Shown one piece after another: positions 31,201-43,159 of a stretch of 64,000 bases of DNA. The first letter of the stretch is position 1. Each line of letters begins with the position of its first letter. The stretch is from Rhyacichthys aspro. Lineage: Eukaryota; Chordata; Actinopteri; Gobiiformes; Rhyacichthyidae. The stretch is taken from positions 7,185,441-7,249,440 of the forward strand of contig CM072156.1 of NCBI GenBank assembly GCA_036850595.1, read 5' to 3'. The notes beneath the pieces are model-generated. The model made no database searches. It saw only the letters and a program-made list of their open reading frames with translations, and was not told the DNA's origin. The position numbers were made by a program, and so were the translations under genes.

Positions 31201-34200
31201 TCTTGTTTGTTGTAAAAGTGTCGTCTTCCGTAGAAGAATGAACATAAAAACAAGAGTAAAAAGAAAAGTTTAATGCTGGGAAATATAAAACTGGCAGGGT
31301 TTAAAGTTAAATCCACTGCACAACTTTTTGGATGAAGTTAAAGCGCTCCTTTTTTTCTGCTCAGTGGGTAGACATGTTTTCAAGGCCATAGCTAAGACCT
31401 AAAAAATGTCGTTTTTTTTTTTTGTGGCCAATGCATACACAATAATGAGAGCCTATGTTGTTACGGTGTCATTCAGTCTGTACTTTGAATGACTAAAAAA
31501 CCTCAGATCCTGCACCAAATACCTTTCAGTCACTTAGATGGTGGTCTGCTCAGAAGTTTGTGGGTATTTCAGCTCATTAAGAAAAGTAGTGATACACATG
31601 CACCCCTTGCTCTATTGCTTTACCGTACCTCATCCAACAAGTGCCAGGTTCCTCTAAACAAAGCACTGCGGACTGCACGTGTCACTTTGTCTTCCTCTTT
31701 GACAGTTATAGATGTCACGGCCTTAGGTTAAAGATTAAAGGTGGGGATTCCCGAGGTTTCTGTTTCAGCCAAAATAAACAATCGACAAATCCCTCGTGCA
31801 CTAAAAAACATTCCTCTGGAGACATTGAAAACATCTGATAACCGTATAGTCCTTAAGATTCTCACTGTGCATTTTCTAAAGGCGTATTGGAAAAAATGAA
31901 TGTCGCTCTTTCTCTTCCCTGCAGTGTTTAGCTTCAAAATACAGCCGATGCATCAAGGCCTCTGGCGCGGCGCTACATATCGACCATTGTTTGATTAATG
32001 ACAGGGGCTATCTCTACTGCAATCATCTCTCATCCTCAGGTAATCACAGTCTCACTTGCCCATCTGTCTGCTCTACTTTCAAATAACACCAGCTCACCGC
32101 CAACCCGTCCGCAACCAGAGCCCAGCTAATGATCCGATCTGCCCTTGTTTCTCGGTGTAAAAATAGTCAGATACATAATTAACATCATCGCTCATAACAG
32201 CACCGATAACTGACTGTCTTAAAGGGGATGAAGGATGAGGTTTTCAGGATCATGTGAAGGCACAGTGTTGTTTGTGTGAAAACTATTCAATCAAACTGTC
32301 TTTACACTTCCTGCATGGCAATTGGGAGGTTTCCAAACACCGCTGCGGTTCTTTTATTTGCACTCAATTTAGGTGGTTTGGTGGCCAGGCTGCAGTGTGC
32401 CTCATCTCCTCCGTCTTCCTTATCTCTCGCTTATTCACTGTCTGCCTTTGCTGTTTTTCTTTATCCAGGTGTCGTCAGCCATATTTTGTCCCTTGTTCAA
32501 AGTCTAGACTGATGAAAACCACAGATAGGTGGAATATCAACATCATTTCAGGGGAACAAATAACCTGGATGTTAGATTGATCCACAGTCTTAGTTTCTGC
32601 TGGCAACGACAGGGTTGATATTATCTATTTATTGGTGAAGTTCCAAGATTACCTGTTTCAAATAGGAAAATGCACAGGCATAACAGAAATGAAAACTACG
32701 TCACAACAATTGGTGGGTTTATCTTGGATTTTCAACGATAACCAGTTCTGTATCAGGTTAAGATCCAGATACAGGACATAAACAGCGTTGAGAAATAATC
32801 TGGTCCTTAGTTTCTAGAGAGCATAAGCACATTAGCTTCTACTAGCTTTGGGCATTGGCTAAGTTTTAATCTGACTCCACACTTGTGTTTATTTGGTAAA
32901 TAACTTTAATGACATTTTGTGTTGTCTTAAAAGTGGACTTTGTGCCTGTTTCCCCACTTACAATGCCTTTCACTGTAAATGTAAGGTTTAGAACAGAATA
33001 TGCATGAGCGCCTTGTCCAGTGGCAGTCAAACTGAACAATAATAAAGAATGAATCTGGTTCTCTTCCCAGCATCAGCAGAAATATTCAGTAAAACAATAG
33101 CTGGCAGTATTGTTGGCCTGTTTGTCACTGGCTCCAGTTTTTCCATCCCACTTCAGAGAGATATTTAATTCCCTTGAAACAATCCCTTGCATCCCCATCT
33201 TCTCCTTAGCTTCCTGTAAATATTGGGTTTGATGCTATTGATGAGCTCTGCTGCTTATTTGAAAGTGACTGGAAAAATCCTCTAATAAACATAATGATAT
33301 AACGCCTTAAATATTCTTGGTCTCCCCTGTTGCAAAGGTATGGAATCCTTTGAAGAAACCAAATCAAAATGCAGAGTTACTAAGTTATTACTTGCTTTTT
33401 TGTCCAGTTGTAGAAACTAGTGTCCAAATAAAGTGTCAGAAAGCAAAGCCAATTAGTGGTTGCCATGGCACCATAAGCATAAATGTAGATATTGTGTTAT
33501 TATTCCTTATAACTCTCTGTAAACAATGAGTTGATGTTATTTATTATCGTCCACACTTCCAGTTTCTCCTCATCTGTCTTGTTTAAATCTCTTCAGCCCT
33601 TAATCATTTTCGCTCCTGCTCCGTGTCCCTTATTTCTTGTCTTTCTTGTGCCTCCTGAATCATGCTGTTCCCCGACGGTCTGAGCTGGCTGTAAGTCTGT
33701 CTGCTCTCTGAGGTTATGGAGTTCACCGCGCTTTAAACAGAGCACACTCAGGCCCTTTCTGTGAAGCCCATCTAGTCTGGGTTCCTCTGTAGAGCAGCTG
33801 CTGGCACAAGAAGAGCTCATTATTTTAAACACAGACAGCAGCGTACCCCCATGCACAAGAGAAGATGGACCTATTTAGCCGGACAATGACATGACGGACT
33901 CATTAAAACGGAAAAACTGAGCCACAGGTGGTTTAAAAACATACGGCTTATTCAGCGCACAGCCATGTCTCTTTTAACAGAAGCCTTGTTAAAGTGAACT
34001 GCAGCAATTAGGTCACTGCCACATCTATAAAGTTTACACAGCAAGGCTCTTTTCGCAGACAAATGAGAGCAAAAACATGATGGGAATAGTCTCGTCTGGG
34101 GTGTCAGTTTAAAGGAGGAAGTGAATAATTGCTGTGGCTTTTTAGTTAGTTACAAGAAATAAAAATAAACAGAGGTACATTGATTTATTGCGGTAAATAC

Positions 34201-35408
34201 AACAAAAATGCTTTTTTTTTTTTTTCTTTTTGCCAGAACAGCTGCCTAGGTCTCTATCACTCAGCTTTATTTGTGAAGGGAAACTGCTTGAGCTCATTGT
34301 GTTTATTTACATCTTAAATTACCCTAGGAGATGAAAAATTAAACATTGAAATGAATTTTTTTTAAACTCACCAGTTTGTTTGCCATGGTGACAAAACAAT
34401 CAACCATTTTCACATACAACCGTGACAAATATATGTTAAAGTTATGGACTAATTCAGCTGCCAATTACCTTTGTCTATTCTTTAGATTCTAGGTGACACA
34501 TTTAAACAGCATCACAATTAAAGTTGAATGTGTCTACTTAAAAGTACTATTGATTTTTTTGAGTTTTGGTCTTTGCAGTACCACAAGTGACCACTGTTCA
34601 AAGAGGCAGATGGAAAATAATACGTCTGTCTGCAAAGTAATAGAACTACATGGTTAAATGTAAAAAGCTGAGCTGATGTCATTGTTTCTGTCAATATAAG
34701 GTTGACATGATAACAACATTACTCAGTTACATAGTGCAGTGTCTGGTGAACAGGGCTTTCTGTGTTTGATAGCTTGCTTTATTTGTTTTTTGGACGACTA
34801 TCCAAATCACTAAAGGCTGTTACAAGTTACATAGTGTTTCTCTAAATATTCAAGCCAAGTTTGGAAAAGGTCTGATATGAAACAGTGATATAGCTCCCAG
34901 ATAAACACAAAAACACTGTATTATATTAATATGAATTGGCAGATGAAAGCTTGCTGGAATGGAGTATTAAACATATGTGGCCAAGGCCTATGTGACAACA
35001 TCACTGATTGCCACCACATTTTCCCTCCACAAATCAGCGTTTGTGTGATTCTGTTTATTTGTACTGCATTAGCAGCAGAACAGACTTGTCAGCCGTGTTT
35101 GTCAGAGCCTTGTTAGAAATGTCTGAGGCGGTCACTGGTCTTGGCGACTGCTGGCTGGCCCTTATGTTGAAAAGTCTGCCCGTGTCTTTCTCTATTTGCT
35201 GCTCAGTCTCAGCACCAGGGCACACTTTGCCATCTGATAGTAGCTGTGTGAGTTCAGCAGAGCTCCAGCAACTTCCCAGAACAAAGAGTGGAGCAGTGAC
35301 CTGGCCTCGCTGCCCAGGAGCCACTGCCAAGCTCGCTGATCGAAACCTCCTCGCTCACTCTCGCTCACTCTCACTCTGCAGATGCCAGTTTTCTTCTTTT
35401 CGACACCA
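28291..35408. other. Gene-poor stretch right of the tandem duplication
   Basis: No supported gene. Open frames are short and unrelated to families I know; the longest (minus strand, 28574-28945, 123 codons) has no recognisable domain and is overlapped by another frame. The part around 31930-32190 is compositionally unlike its surroundings (less AT-rich, several TAAT-type homeodomain cores), but that alone does not define a function. Poly-T runs occur near 31413 and 34210. Confidence 0.55.
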
Positions 35409-36110
35409 AGGCAATAATAAATATAGCTGCAAGCAGCGATGATCGGCCCTCGCTGTCGCGACCCCGCGACCCTGCAACCTCCGCGACCCCACGACCCAGC
35501 GCTGGTGCCGAGGTCGAGCCGTGTTGCCATGTCATTCTTGATTAATGCTGCAAAATGTGTAGAAAATACACTGTGTATATGACATGGCTATGTATCGGTC
35601 ATCGCCACGGCAACACCGTCGAAATTTGGGCATGGGTCCAATATAATTTTTGGACCCCTTTACCGTAACGGACATGCATGCCAAATTTCGTGCATTTCCG
35701 ACAAACTAAATTTTGTCTTGCATCTCTAGGGGGCGCTATAGTTCTCAGAGTTACCGTTTTGACATATATGTGGTTAGGCCGGGGGGCGAGTAAGTCATTA
35801 AAATTTGAGTGGAATCGGACAACGTATGTCCGAATTATAACAATTTAAAAGGAGCGAAACATGTCCAAAAAATTCACGAAATTTGCAGCTGCGCCGCGTG
35901 GAAACCTTCATACTTTTGCGGAGGATTTGGATAACTCGCGCTCGTGTTGACCCCTTCAATGACCTTTCACCCATTGATCCTCATTACATGTATTAGCAGT
36001 TACAATGATGCCGGTTTCCTACCATATGACATATGTATATGCCCGGATAGTGCGTGACACCGCGCACGTGCATGATACTCAATGGCGAGCGCTTCACACC
36101 ATGGTAGAAG
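35409..36110 (+). mobile_element. Dispersed fish repeat of unassigned class
   Basis: The opening 'aataaatatagctgcaagcagcgatgatcgg' is one that I recognise from many fish genomes as the start of an abundant dispersed element, usually followed by 'ccctcgc' and, further in, by 'gggggcgctatag', both present here (35446 and 35729). Near the start is a short GC-rich tandem of 'gcgacccc'-like units (about 35457-35499). I cannot assign it to SINE, MITE or another class, and the right edge is approximate. Confidence 0.6.
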
Positions 36111-36187
36111 AACTAGGACTAAATCAGGACTAAACCCAGGACAATACCTACTGAATAAGTCTGGGCCTGTTCTTTGAGGCCTACCTT

Positions 36188-36223
36188 CCACCTCTGTCCT
36201 CTGTCCTCTGTCCTCTGTCCTCT
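36188..36223 (+). repeat. 7-bp tandem repeat (tcctctg)
   Basis: About five near-perfect copies of 'tcctctg' are directly visible. Confidence 0.9.
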
Positions 36224-39200
36224 CCTGCTGAGACATACAGTAGAAAAGTGCCTGGACTGGACTAGTCTGGGTTCCCATCAGAATGCACTGTGTTTGACTC
36301 AGACCACACTAACAGCCCTGTGTACTGGAGAGTTTGCCTCTAACCTGACCTTCTGGTCCAGGGTTGATGTCCTCCAAACAGATCTTCACTTCTCGAGTGT
36401 GAGCCATGGAATAGCAATAAGACTCATTCACAACTCCCAGGAGACTTCTTCCTGCAAAAAAGAGGTCACACTGGACAAAATGTTTATAGTCGGTGCATTT
36501 GGCCAGTGTCCCACCTCTTCCTCTATTGAAGCAAACCAGTCTTTTTCAATTCTAATGGTCAGGTTTGGATGTGGAAGGACTATTTGGTCAGACTCTGCCT
36601 CAGATGTTTGTTCTCTGTAAAACCCAGGACTGCCATTCTTTAAGATCAATCACGGCAAGTGTTTTTTTTCTTTTTAACATATTTTCTCAAAACCATTTCA
36701 TAAAATTTCTCTGTCCACACAAGACAACTGTAAATGCTTTCACATGTCCGCCGGGCCTCGAGGTAAATTTGTCATTAACATATTACTACATTCTGGTCTA
36801 TTTGAGTTATTGATTTGTGAGATCAGACAATGAGGATTATTTCTTTTTTTATTTTATTGTTCTGTTTTGGAAATGTATGTGTTCATTACCCAAAACGAGT
36901 GCCATCCTGGTGCTTCACGGATGCTTTCATTATGTCCTAAAGTTGTATTTATTTGTGATGGCCAAAACGCAGGAAATGCAACATACCCATTTCCATGTGG
37001 ACAGGGCTTAACAGAGAACAGAGCTGGCCATCAATTCCAGTCTGTTAGTCTGTGTGATGACAAAGACTCTGATATCACTCTTTTCTCCCAAACCTTTCTT
37101 TTTCACGTGACCTGGCAGCTGTGCATTGTACTACACAACATGCCAAACCTCAACTGAAACCTGAACCAGAGAGGCTGTCAGATGCTGGTTGAATGGCAGG
37201 ACTAAAAGACTGATGGAAATAAATAAGCTGTCGCAGTTTTCAAGAAATATTAGAAGAGAGCTGCTGCAAATGTCTTGTTAAAGCCTTTACATTTGTTGAA
37301 AGATAATTGCACTTTCAGAAATGCTGTCCTTTAATTGAACCTTTAATACCTTCTGTGCAGCACTGTCTATTTATCGGCAACACAATGAGTAGTTATGAAC
37401 AATAGAACAAATGAAAGTGATGAATTTTTAAATGAAAACCTGATCTTTTGATTTTTGTTGCAGGTTGTTTGAGTTTTCATGGTTCAAGTATATGTCTCTA
37501 AATAGCCCTCACAAAAACACATGACTCATAACATCATGTTTACTTCTTTGGTCCAGACTTTTTCTAGGCTTTTACTGTCGGTTCCAAACCAAAATCTCAG
37601 CTGTAAGAAATCCAGTGGACATTTTTTTATTGGTTGTTTATTTTTTTAATTTTTTATTTTTTTTAATATGAGGAAAATTGTCACATGTCAGTAGCACAAT
37701 GCAATAAGATCTGTAGAAAATCTCATCTTGTCTTTATAATTAAACAATATAAGTTCAAGATAAATTATATTACTATAGTGTGGACCGTGCTATATTTGGG
37801 CCTTCTTAAATGAAAATTTCTAGGTCAGAACTTTGAGAGTCAGAATTTTAACCAAAAAAAGAAAAAAGAATTTGGGGAAAAATTTAGAAATTTAAAAAAA
37901 GTCACAATAAGACTTTCTATTTGGACTTATAGAAAGTCTTGGTGTAGATTTCCATCAGTAAACACATCCATTCTTTAATGTTAGTCAGATTGTTTATTAG
38001 TCTTCTTCTTATAGAGAGGTGACGCTCTCCTCTGCAGCAGACGATGTGTGTGAGGCATATGGACGCTGAGCTGTCGTACCTGGAGCTAACGTGTGGGCGT
38101 TCAGATGTGTTACAGTTTATCTGTGGGTGTTTGTCGGTCTAACAAACAAAACTATTCCAAACCATCTGCCTTGTTAATGGGGGAGCACGGTGCCAGGGGA
38201 GGCTTTGATAGCAACCTTTGAAACTACGGACATCTGTGTGTGTCTGTGAGTGTGTGTGTTAATACGTGTGTGTGTGTGTGTCGTCGGCGAGATGGCTCCA
38301 TCTGCTTGTATTGTTTCTCTTCTTGATTGCGCTGCTTCAAGCAAACTTGTATTCTGGGACCATTTTATTTTGGAACACACACCCACGCATGCATACCTGC
38401 GAGGACACACACGTTCTGAAGCACAATGAGGAGTGAGTGACACATCCTGGTGAGTACAGATGTGCGCGGAAATGGAACACAAAAGTAGTGATTGTTATTG
38501 TTAGAAAAGAAAGAGTCCACACTGCTGAATGTTTGATGAAAGCGTTCTTGAAGCCGGTAATTGTATGGATCGCACAGAGGCCACATGTTGAACAAAGCAG
38601 CTTCATTTTTGGAGTCTTTTAATTTGTCATTTTGTCTCCGGTGGGTGCTGTGGTTTAGTTCTGTGTGTGTTGGATGTAATGCTGCGTGATGTCAGCGCAG
38701 GCTTTTGGTGAAATGGCCCAGCGTCAGGCTCCAGGGGCAGCACAGACATAAGACAGAGACAGGGCCAAAAGGTTAATAAACACACATTTACTCTCACGCA
38801 CGAGCATACAGCTCTGCAGTCAGATGTCATAATTCCAGTTCAAAGTTCTGTCTTTGTGCAAGTCAAGCGTTTCAGCTGCTTTCAACCCAATTACCAAGAT
38901 CAAATGTGTAAAGTTTCCAGAAATGTAGATGCATCAAATATCAATAGTACACTTATTTATAACTGTATTTTTATTAAGTGTTTAATGTTAATGTGTAAAA
39001 GAAAAAGTTATGTTTTTATGTTCATGCTTCTTTGGCACTAGAAATAGTTTGGCGAAGAAACCAGTTGTGTAATATAAAAAATCTGAATAATTGAATGATA
39101 AAATTTAACTAAAAACCTCTGGCTCTTGAAAGATTTGATAAATGTGGAGTATTCCTTTTCCCTTCATAGTTCAATAAAACGCCTGTGCTAGCTGAAATAT

Positions 39201-40345
39201 TGAAACCATTCATTTTAATAACGTTTCCAAAACCAAGAGGTTCTTAATCTATAAATTTAAACACATAAGGAATAGAATAATGTGAGTCCTAGGTTTTTAT
39301 GTGCCATCCCTCGCCCCAACCTGCTGCCTGCTGATCAGAATAAGCTCAAGAATGAACAAATCAGATAAAACAAGCAAAATCTCCCTTTTTTTTTTTATAT
39401 TAAATGTCTTTTTGTGTTACAATCCAAGCGTAATTGTACATAGTCGTTCTTATCCAGTGTGTTTTTCCTTTGCTCCCGTGAACTACCTTGTCCACACTGA
39501 CAGCCACGTGTGGAGCAGGCGGTCCACGTGTTCAGACCCCGGGGCCCGCCGTGTGCTGTCAGAGCGGATGTAGCCAGGAGGGACCTCTCTCCATCTCTGT
39601 TCATATTATTCAAAAGAATAAAGCCTTTTCCTCTAAATTGAAATTCGAAACAAAATGCCTATTAGGAGCTAAGAGACCTCCCGGGGGGAAGGAGTGCTGG
39701 CATTTAACATGCAGCGCCAGTGTTTAGCTCCAGTCCTTTCAAAAAAGCAACACAGCCAAACCAATCTCCCCGAGAACGGCACGGCAAATTTCGAGCGGAT
39801 GGCTTTCGGCTGGGGCCCAGATATACAAAGTGAAATGGAGGCTTCATGGTTTATCAAAGCAGCCGTACTGTTTATTCTACTAGGAGCAAACACACGGGCC
39901 GCCTAATAACAGTTTTCTCCAACACATACACAACAGGAGCAGAGAGCTACTGTAGGGCCTTGAGTGAAAATTGATGTCAGCGCGCTCATGTTCACACAGA
40001 GCAGTGCATCTTGGGTTTTACAAGGTGCTCTAGGAGGCCATATAAGGAAATGTAAGGGCAAATATACTGCTCGGTCTAAAAACTAATCACAGCACTCTTC
40101 TCTTGGACCATCTGTTGCTTATTACACTTTGGATCTGACAATGACAGAAATGGACATCTGCGTAGTGGCAGTAAATGTGATCAGCAGATGACCTCAGTCG
40201 ATTGAATAACCCCATGTTGTCAACTATTTTCTCTTCAATGTCGTACTTCAAGAGAAAAATATTGACATAAGTGGACACTGAGCGTGATGGGTGCATTACT
40301 TCGAATCATTAACAGTTACAACAGTGCATTTTAGTTGTTTAAGCT
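36224..40345. other. Gene-poor stretch
   Basis: No supported gene. It contains the TG microsatellite at 38232-38281, T- and A-rich tracts (37620-37670, 37850-37920), and a GC-richer block at about 39660-39910 that is noted as a possible conserved non-coding element. Confidence 0.55.
38232..38281 (+). repeat. TG microsatellite
   Basis: Interrupted (tg)n runs are directly visible: 'gtgtgtctgtgagtgtgtg' then 'cgtgtgtgtgtgtgtgtcg'. Confidence 0.9.
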
Positions 40346-40964
40346 CAGTGGCGTCAAACTCAGTAGTAGTAAGAGTCCTTTCAGACGCCAAACATGCTGA
40401 CGTTTGGAAGCTTTTATTGAAGTTTGAATTTGAGATTTCATTTTCATTTAAGTCTTACAAAAGTTATCATTAATATTAATTTCCTCATTTTATGGTAACT
40501 GGTTTTAGTTTGAGTTGAACAATTTTTTGATGGATTTGAACAGGTTTTAGTTGGATTTCTATTTTTTATGTGGTCCTTCAATATATTTAGGCACTAGGTA
40601 TTAATTGTATTTGAACAGGTTTTAGTTGGATTTGAACAGGATTTAAATGGATTCGAACAGTTTTTAGATGGATTTAAAGAGGATTTAGATGGGTCTGAAC
40701 AGGTTTTAGTTGGATTTGAACAGGACTTAAATGTATTTGGACAGGTTTAAGTTGGAAATGAATAGGAATTAGATGGATTTGAACAGGTTTTATTTATCTT
40801 TGTAGCAAAAATCAAACTTATCTAAAACCTGTCCAAATACAACTAAAACCTGCTCAAATACGATTAAAAACTAGTGTTAAAAATATAACCTACTAAATCT
40901 ATTGAAGGACCACATAAAAAATTCCAAAGGGCCACATTTGGCCCCTGCGCCTTGAATTAGACAT
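40346..40964. mobile_element. hAT-type non-autonomous element with internal minisatellite
   Basis: The left end 'cagtggcgtcaaactcagt' and right end 'ggcccctgcgccttgaattagaca' form a diverged inverted pair. They match the ends of a common fish hAT-derived element ('ggcgtcaaactca...gggccttgagtttgac'), including the internal 'agggccacatttggcccc'. The interior is an array of about eleven ~21-bp units of type 'ggatttgaacaggttttagtt' (40501-40797), followed by inverted copies (40814-40866). A 22-bp perfect inverted repeat (40561-40582 with 40901-40922, 'attttttatgtggtccttcaat') brackets the array. No transposase is present. Class assignment rests on the ends and is moderately sure. Confidence 0.55.
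40501..40797 (+). repeat. ~21-bp minisatellite inside the hAT-type element
   Basis: Units of type TTTGAACAGGTTTTAGTTGGA repeat about eleven times with substitutions. Part of the array recurs in inverted orientation just to the right, so the region could fold into a long imperfect hairpin. Confidence 0.85.
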
Positions 40965-42205
40965 TTTTTTTCCAAATGTAGCTTCCCAGTTTTGACAGCA
41001 TTTTTAAAAGAAAGCTGCATCCCACAGTCACAAGCTGTACCTGAGTTAATGATAAACTCCACTGATGGTTGCAGTAATGATCCAGTGAAAGACTGAAAAT
41101 ACTCAAAATGCAGTGTATTTGTGACGGCGAGGAACTGTCAGACCAGAGGCATGTAATGTACCAGTGTTAATCCTCTCCAGGGCCATTGGTCAGAGTTTTT
41201 TACAGAGGTATTTGCCTAACAATGACACATTCACTACATCAGGATTGCTATGAGCTGAGACATACTTGGCAATGCTAGGAATCAGCGAGAGCATGCAAAG
41301 AACATTGGGTATTGAATGCGTGTGACGGCCAATGTGAATTTTTCATTTGGTCTGAATTGGTTTTCTTGGTATTTCTTCTGTGCAAACTTATCTTCAAAAC
41401 ATGTGACGTACAGTAGTGGATGCATTAAGGTCAGTGCTTTAGAATTCGAATCACAACACTTTGATTACATTTGTAGGTATGGTACATACTTTGGGGGCTG
41501 CTGCATTATTATATACAATATAATGTTGAGAAAGAACACGCTTTGTGGCTCATGTCAGTACATATACAAGCAGCCGATACACGTGCTGTGCAGTGAACTT
41601 GTTTTTGTACATTCTCCCTAACAACAGCCCATTGGAGATGTCAGGAATTTGAACTTTGTCTCCATTGTTCTCAGGAATGCCACCATTGAAATTCTAGTAT
41701 TTAATAGGCCCAGGGTGCACTCACACTGGAAATCCAGACTGAAGCACTTTTCACATTTTGATCAGAGTGAGGGCTCCCAGCTGGACAACACAGTATGTTC
41801 TCTGTGGAAGAGCGCTTTTACAATGATGTAACGCCAGGTTGGCAGCAGAAAGCCACAGTGCTCAGGCCCAGGTCTGTATGTGGCAGTGTGAGTGCAGACC
41901 AATGGAGGGGAACTATCATGCACAATGAAACTGGTCCTTAAACAACAGATACAGGAGGATGATCTGAGCAGAATTGGATGCTTCAAGATACGGGATTTAC
42001 TTCTGATGAAAAAAGTACATTTCCAGCTCCATCTGTTCCCTGATGGTGACTGTTCACTACCCAATGTAAAAGTTTTAGGGCACCTTGAACATTTTGACAA
42101 TAATTTCCATGCTGAGTACCTAAACTTTTCTCTGTGTACAGTTTGTGTTCATACACCTGTAATCTGTGTTGTTCCGCACATGTTCCGCAGAGGTCACTAC
42201 GTTTG
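40965..42205. other. Gene-poor stretch
   Basis: No supported gene. Several overlapping open frames of 60-113 codons occur on both strands between 41316 and 42233, without domains or splice or poly(A) support. Confidence 0.5.
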
Positions 42206-42210
42206 GTCTA

Positions 42211-42850
42211 TGTCACGGGTTCGTTCAAAATAAAGACAGAAATGATGGCTTCGTCGAAAAAAATTCCAAAAACAGTGATTTTTATTTACACCAACAGTCC
42301 AAACAGTGCGACAAAAATATGTACAGTGGGAAATGTAAGTCTAAATGGGTTCCAAACAAAGGCACAGCAGGTCAGGCATCCCCTTTAAATACCCCCAAGC
42401 CCCTCCCCTGGGCAGTCCATCCCTTATTGGAAGGGGGTATTTAGTCATTTGGCCGAATACACTATATCAACACTTACATTAATAATACATTTTAACATAA
42501 AGATAACAGAAACAAATGCCCTTCACATGACAACTGAGATAAACCCGCAAAAATAATAAATCACCAAATACTTAAATTAACAAGAATGGTTTAGTCCGCA
42601 GTCAGGTGGTTGCTAATAGCGCGCCACAATGCGCTACATGACCGTGATCGAACGTGCTACAGCAGGAGGGAAAAGAGTCCGGACAGAGAGACAGAGAGAC
42701 AGTACAGGGGGAACAGTTTGTGAGTGTAGGCCCACAGCACCACAGGTACCACTGATAGGAACAGTGCAGGTGCATCGCGGGCTCCCAGCGCCAGCACTCT
42801 CCTGGGCCGCAGAGAGAATGGAGAGAATCGTCTACTGGCGCTCCGTCACA
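42211..42850 (-). mobile_element. Solo LTR (640 bp) with 5-bp target duplication
   Basis: The element starts TGTCACGG and ends CCGTCACA, an 8-bp perfect terminal inverted repeat of the TG...CA type. It is flanked on both sides by the same 5 bp, 'gtcta' (42206-42210 and 42851-42855), the target-site duplication left by an integrase. No gag or pol sequence lies next to it, so it is a solo LTR formed by LTR-LTR recombination. The minus orientation is suggested by a TATTTAAAG-like core near 42383 followed by an AATAAA near 42283 in that direction. A 5-bp duplication fits Gypsy-type or retroviral elements; I cannot choose between them. Confidence 0.8.
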
Positions 42851-43036
42851 GTCTAGTTATGTTCTCTTTAGTCTGCTCAGTTTGACTTTATGCACATAAG
42901 ATTTGGTTGCAACCATCAGTTTTTGGTCATTTTCAGTTTCATCTTGAGCTTCTCCTGAGATTTCAAACATACTCTCTGATTGGTCTTTGCTCCACTGCTT
43001 GGAGCCAGTTTCCACACATTTTATAAAAGTGTGGCA

Positions 43037-43159
43037 CAAAAAGGTATAACTGTGTAAGGATAATTTGATCATTTGTTTGTGTTTAGAAAAGTCAGACGCA
43101 ATCTGACTTTTCTAAACACAAACAAATGGTTATATCCTTACGCAGTTATACCTTTTTTG
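43037..43159. repeat. Long near-perfect hairpin (27-bp perfect inner stem)
   Basis: Positions 43070-43096 and 43102-43128 are perfectly complementary (27 bp) around a 5-nt spacer 'cgcaa'. The complementarity continues outward through 'aaaaggtataactg.gtaaggata' (43038-43062) and its partner (43135-43158) with a few mismatches. The whole forms a stem of over 50 bp. It may be a short MITE, an inversion-type duplication or a microRNA-like precursor. Confidence 0.9.
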
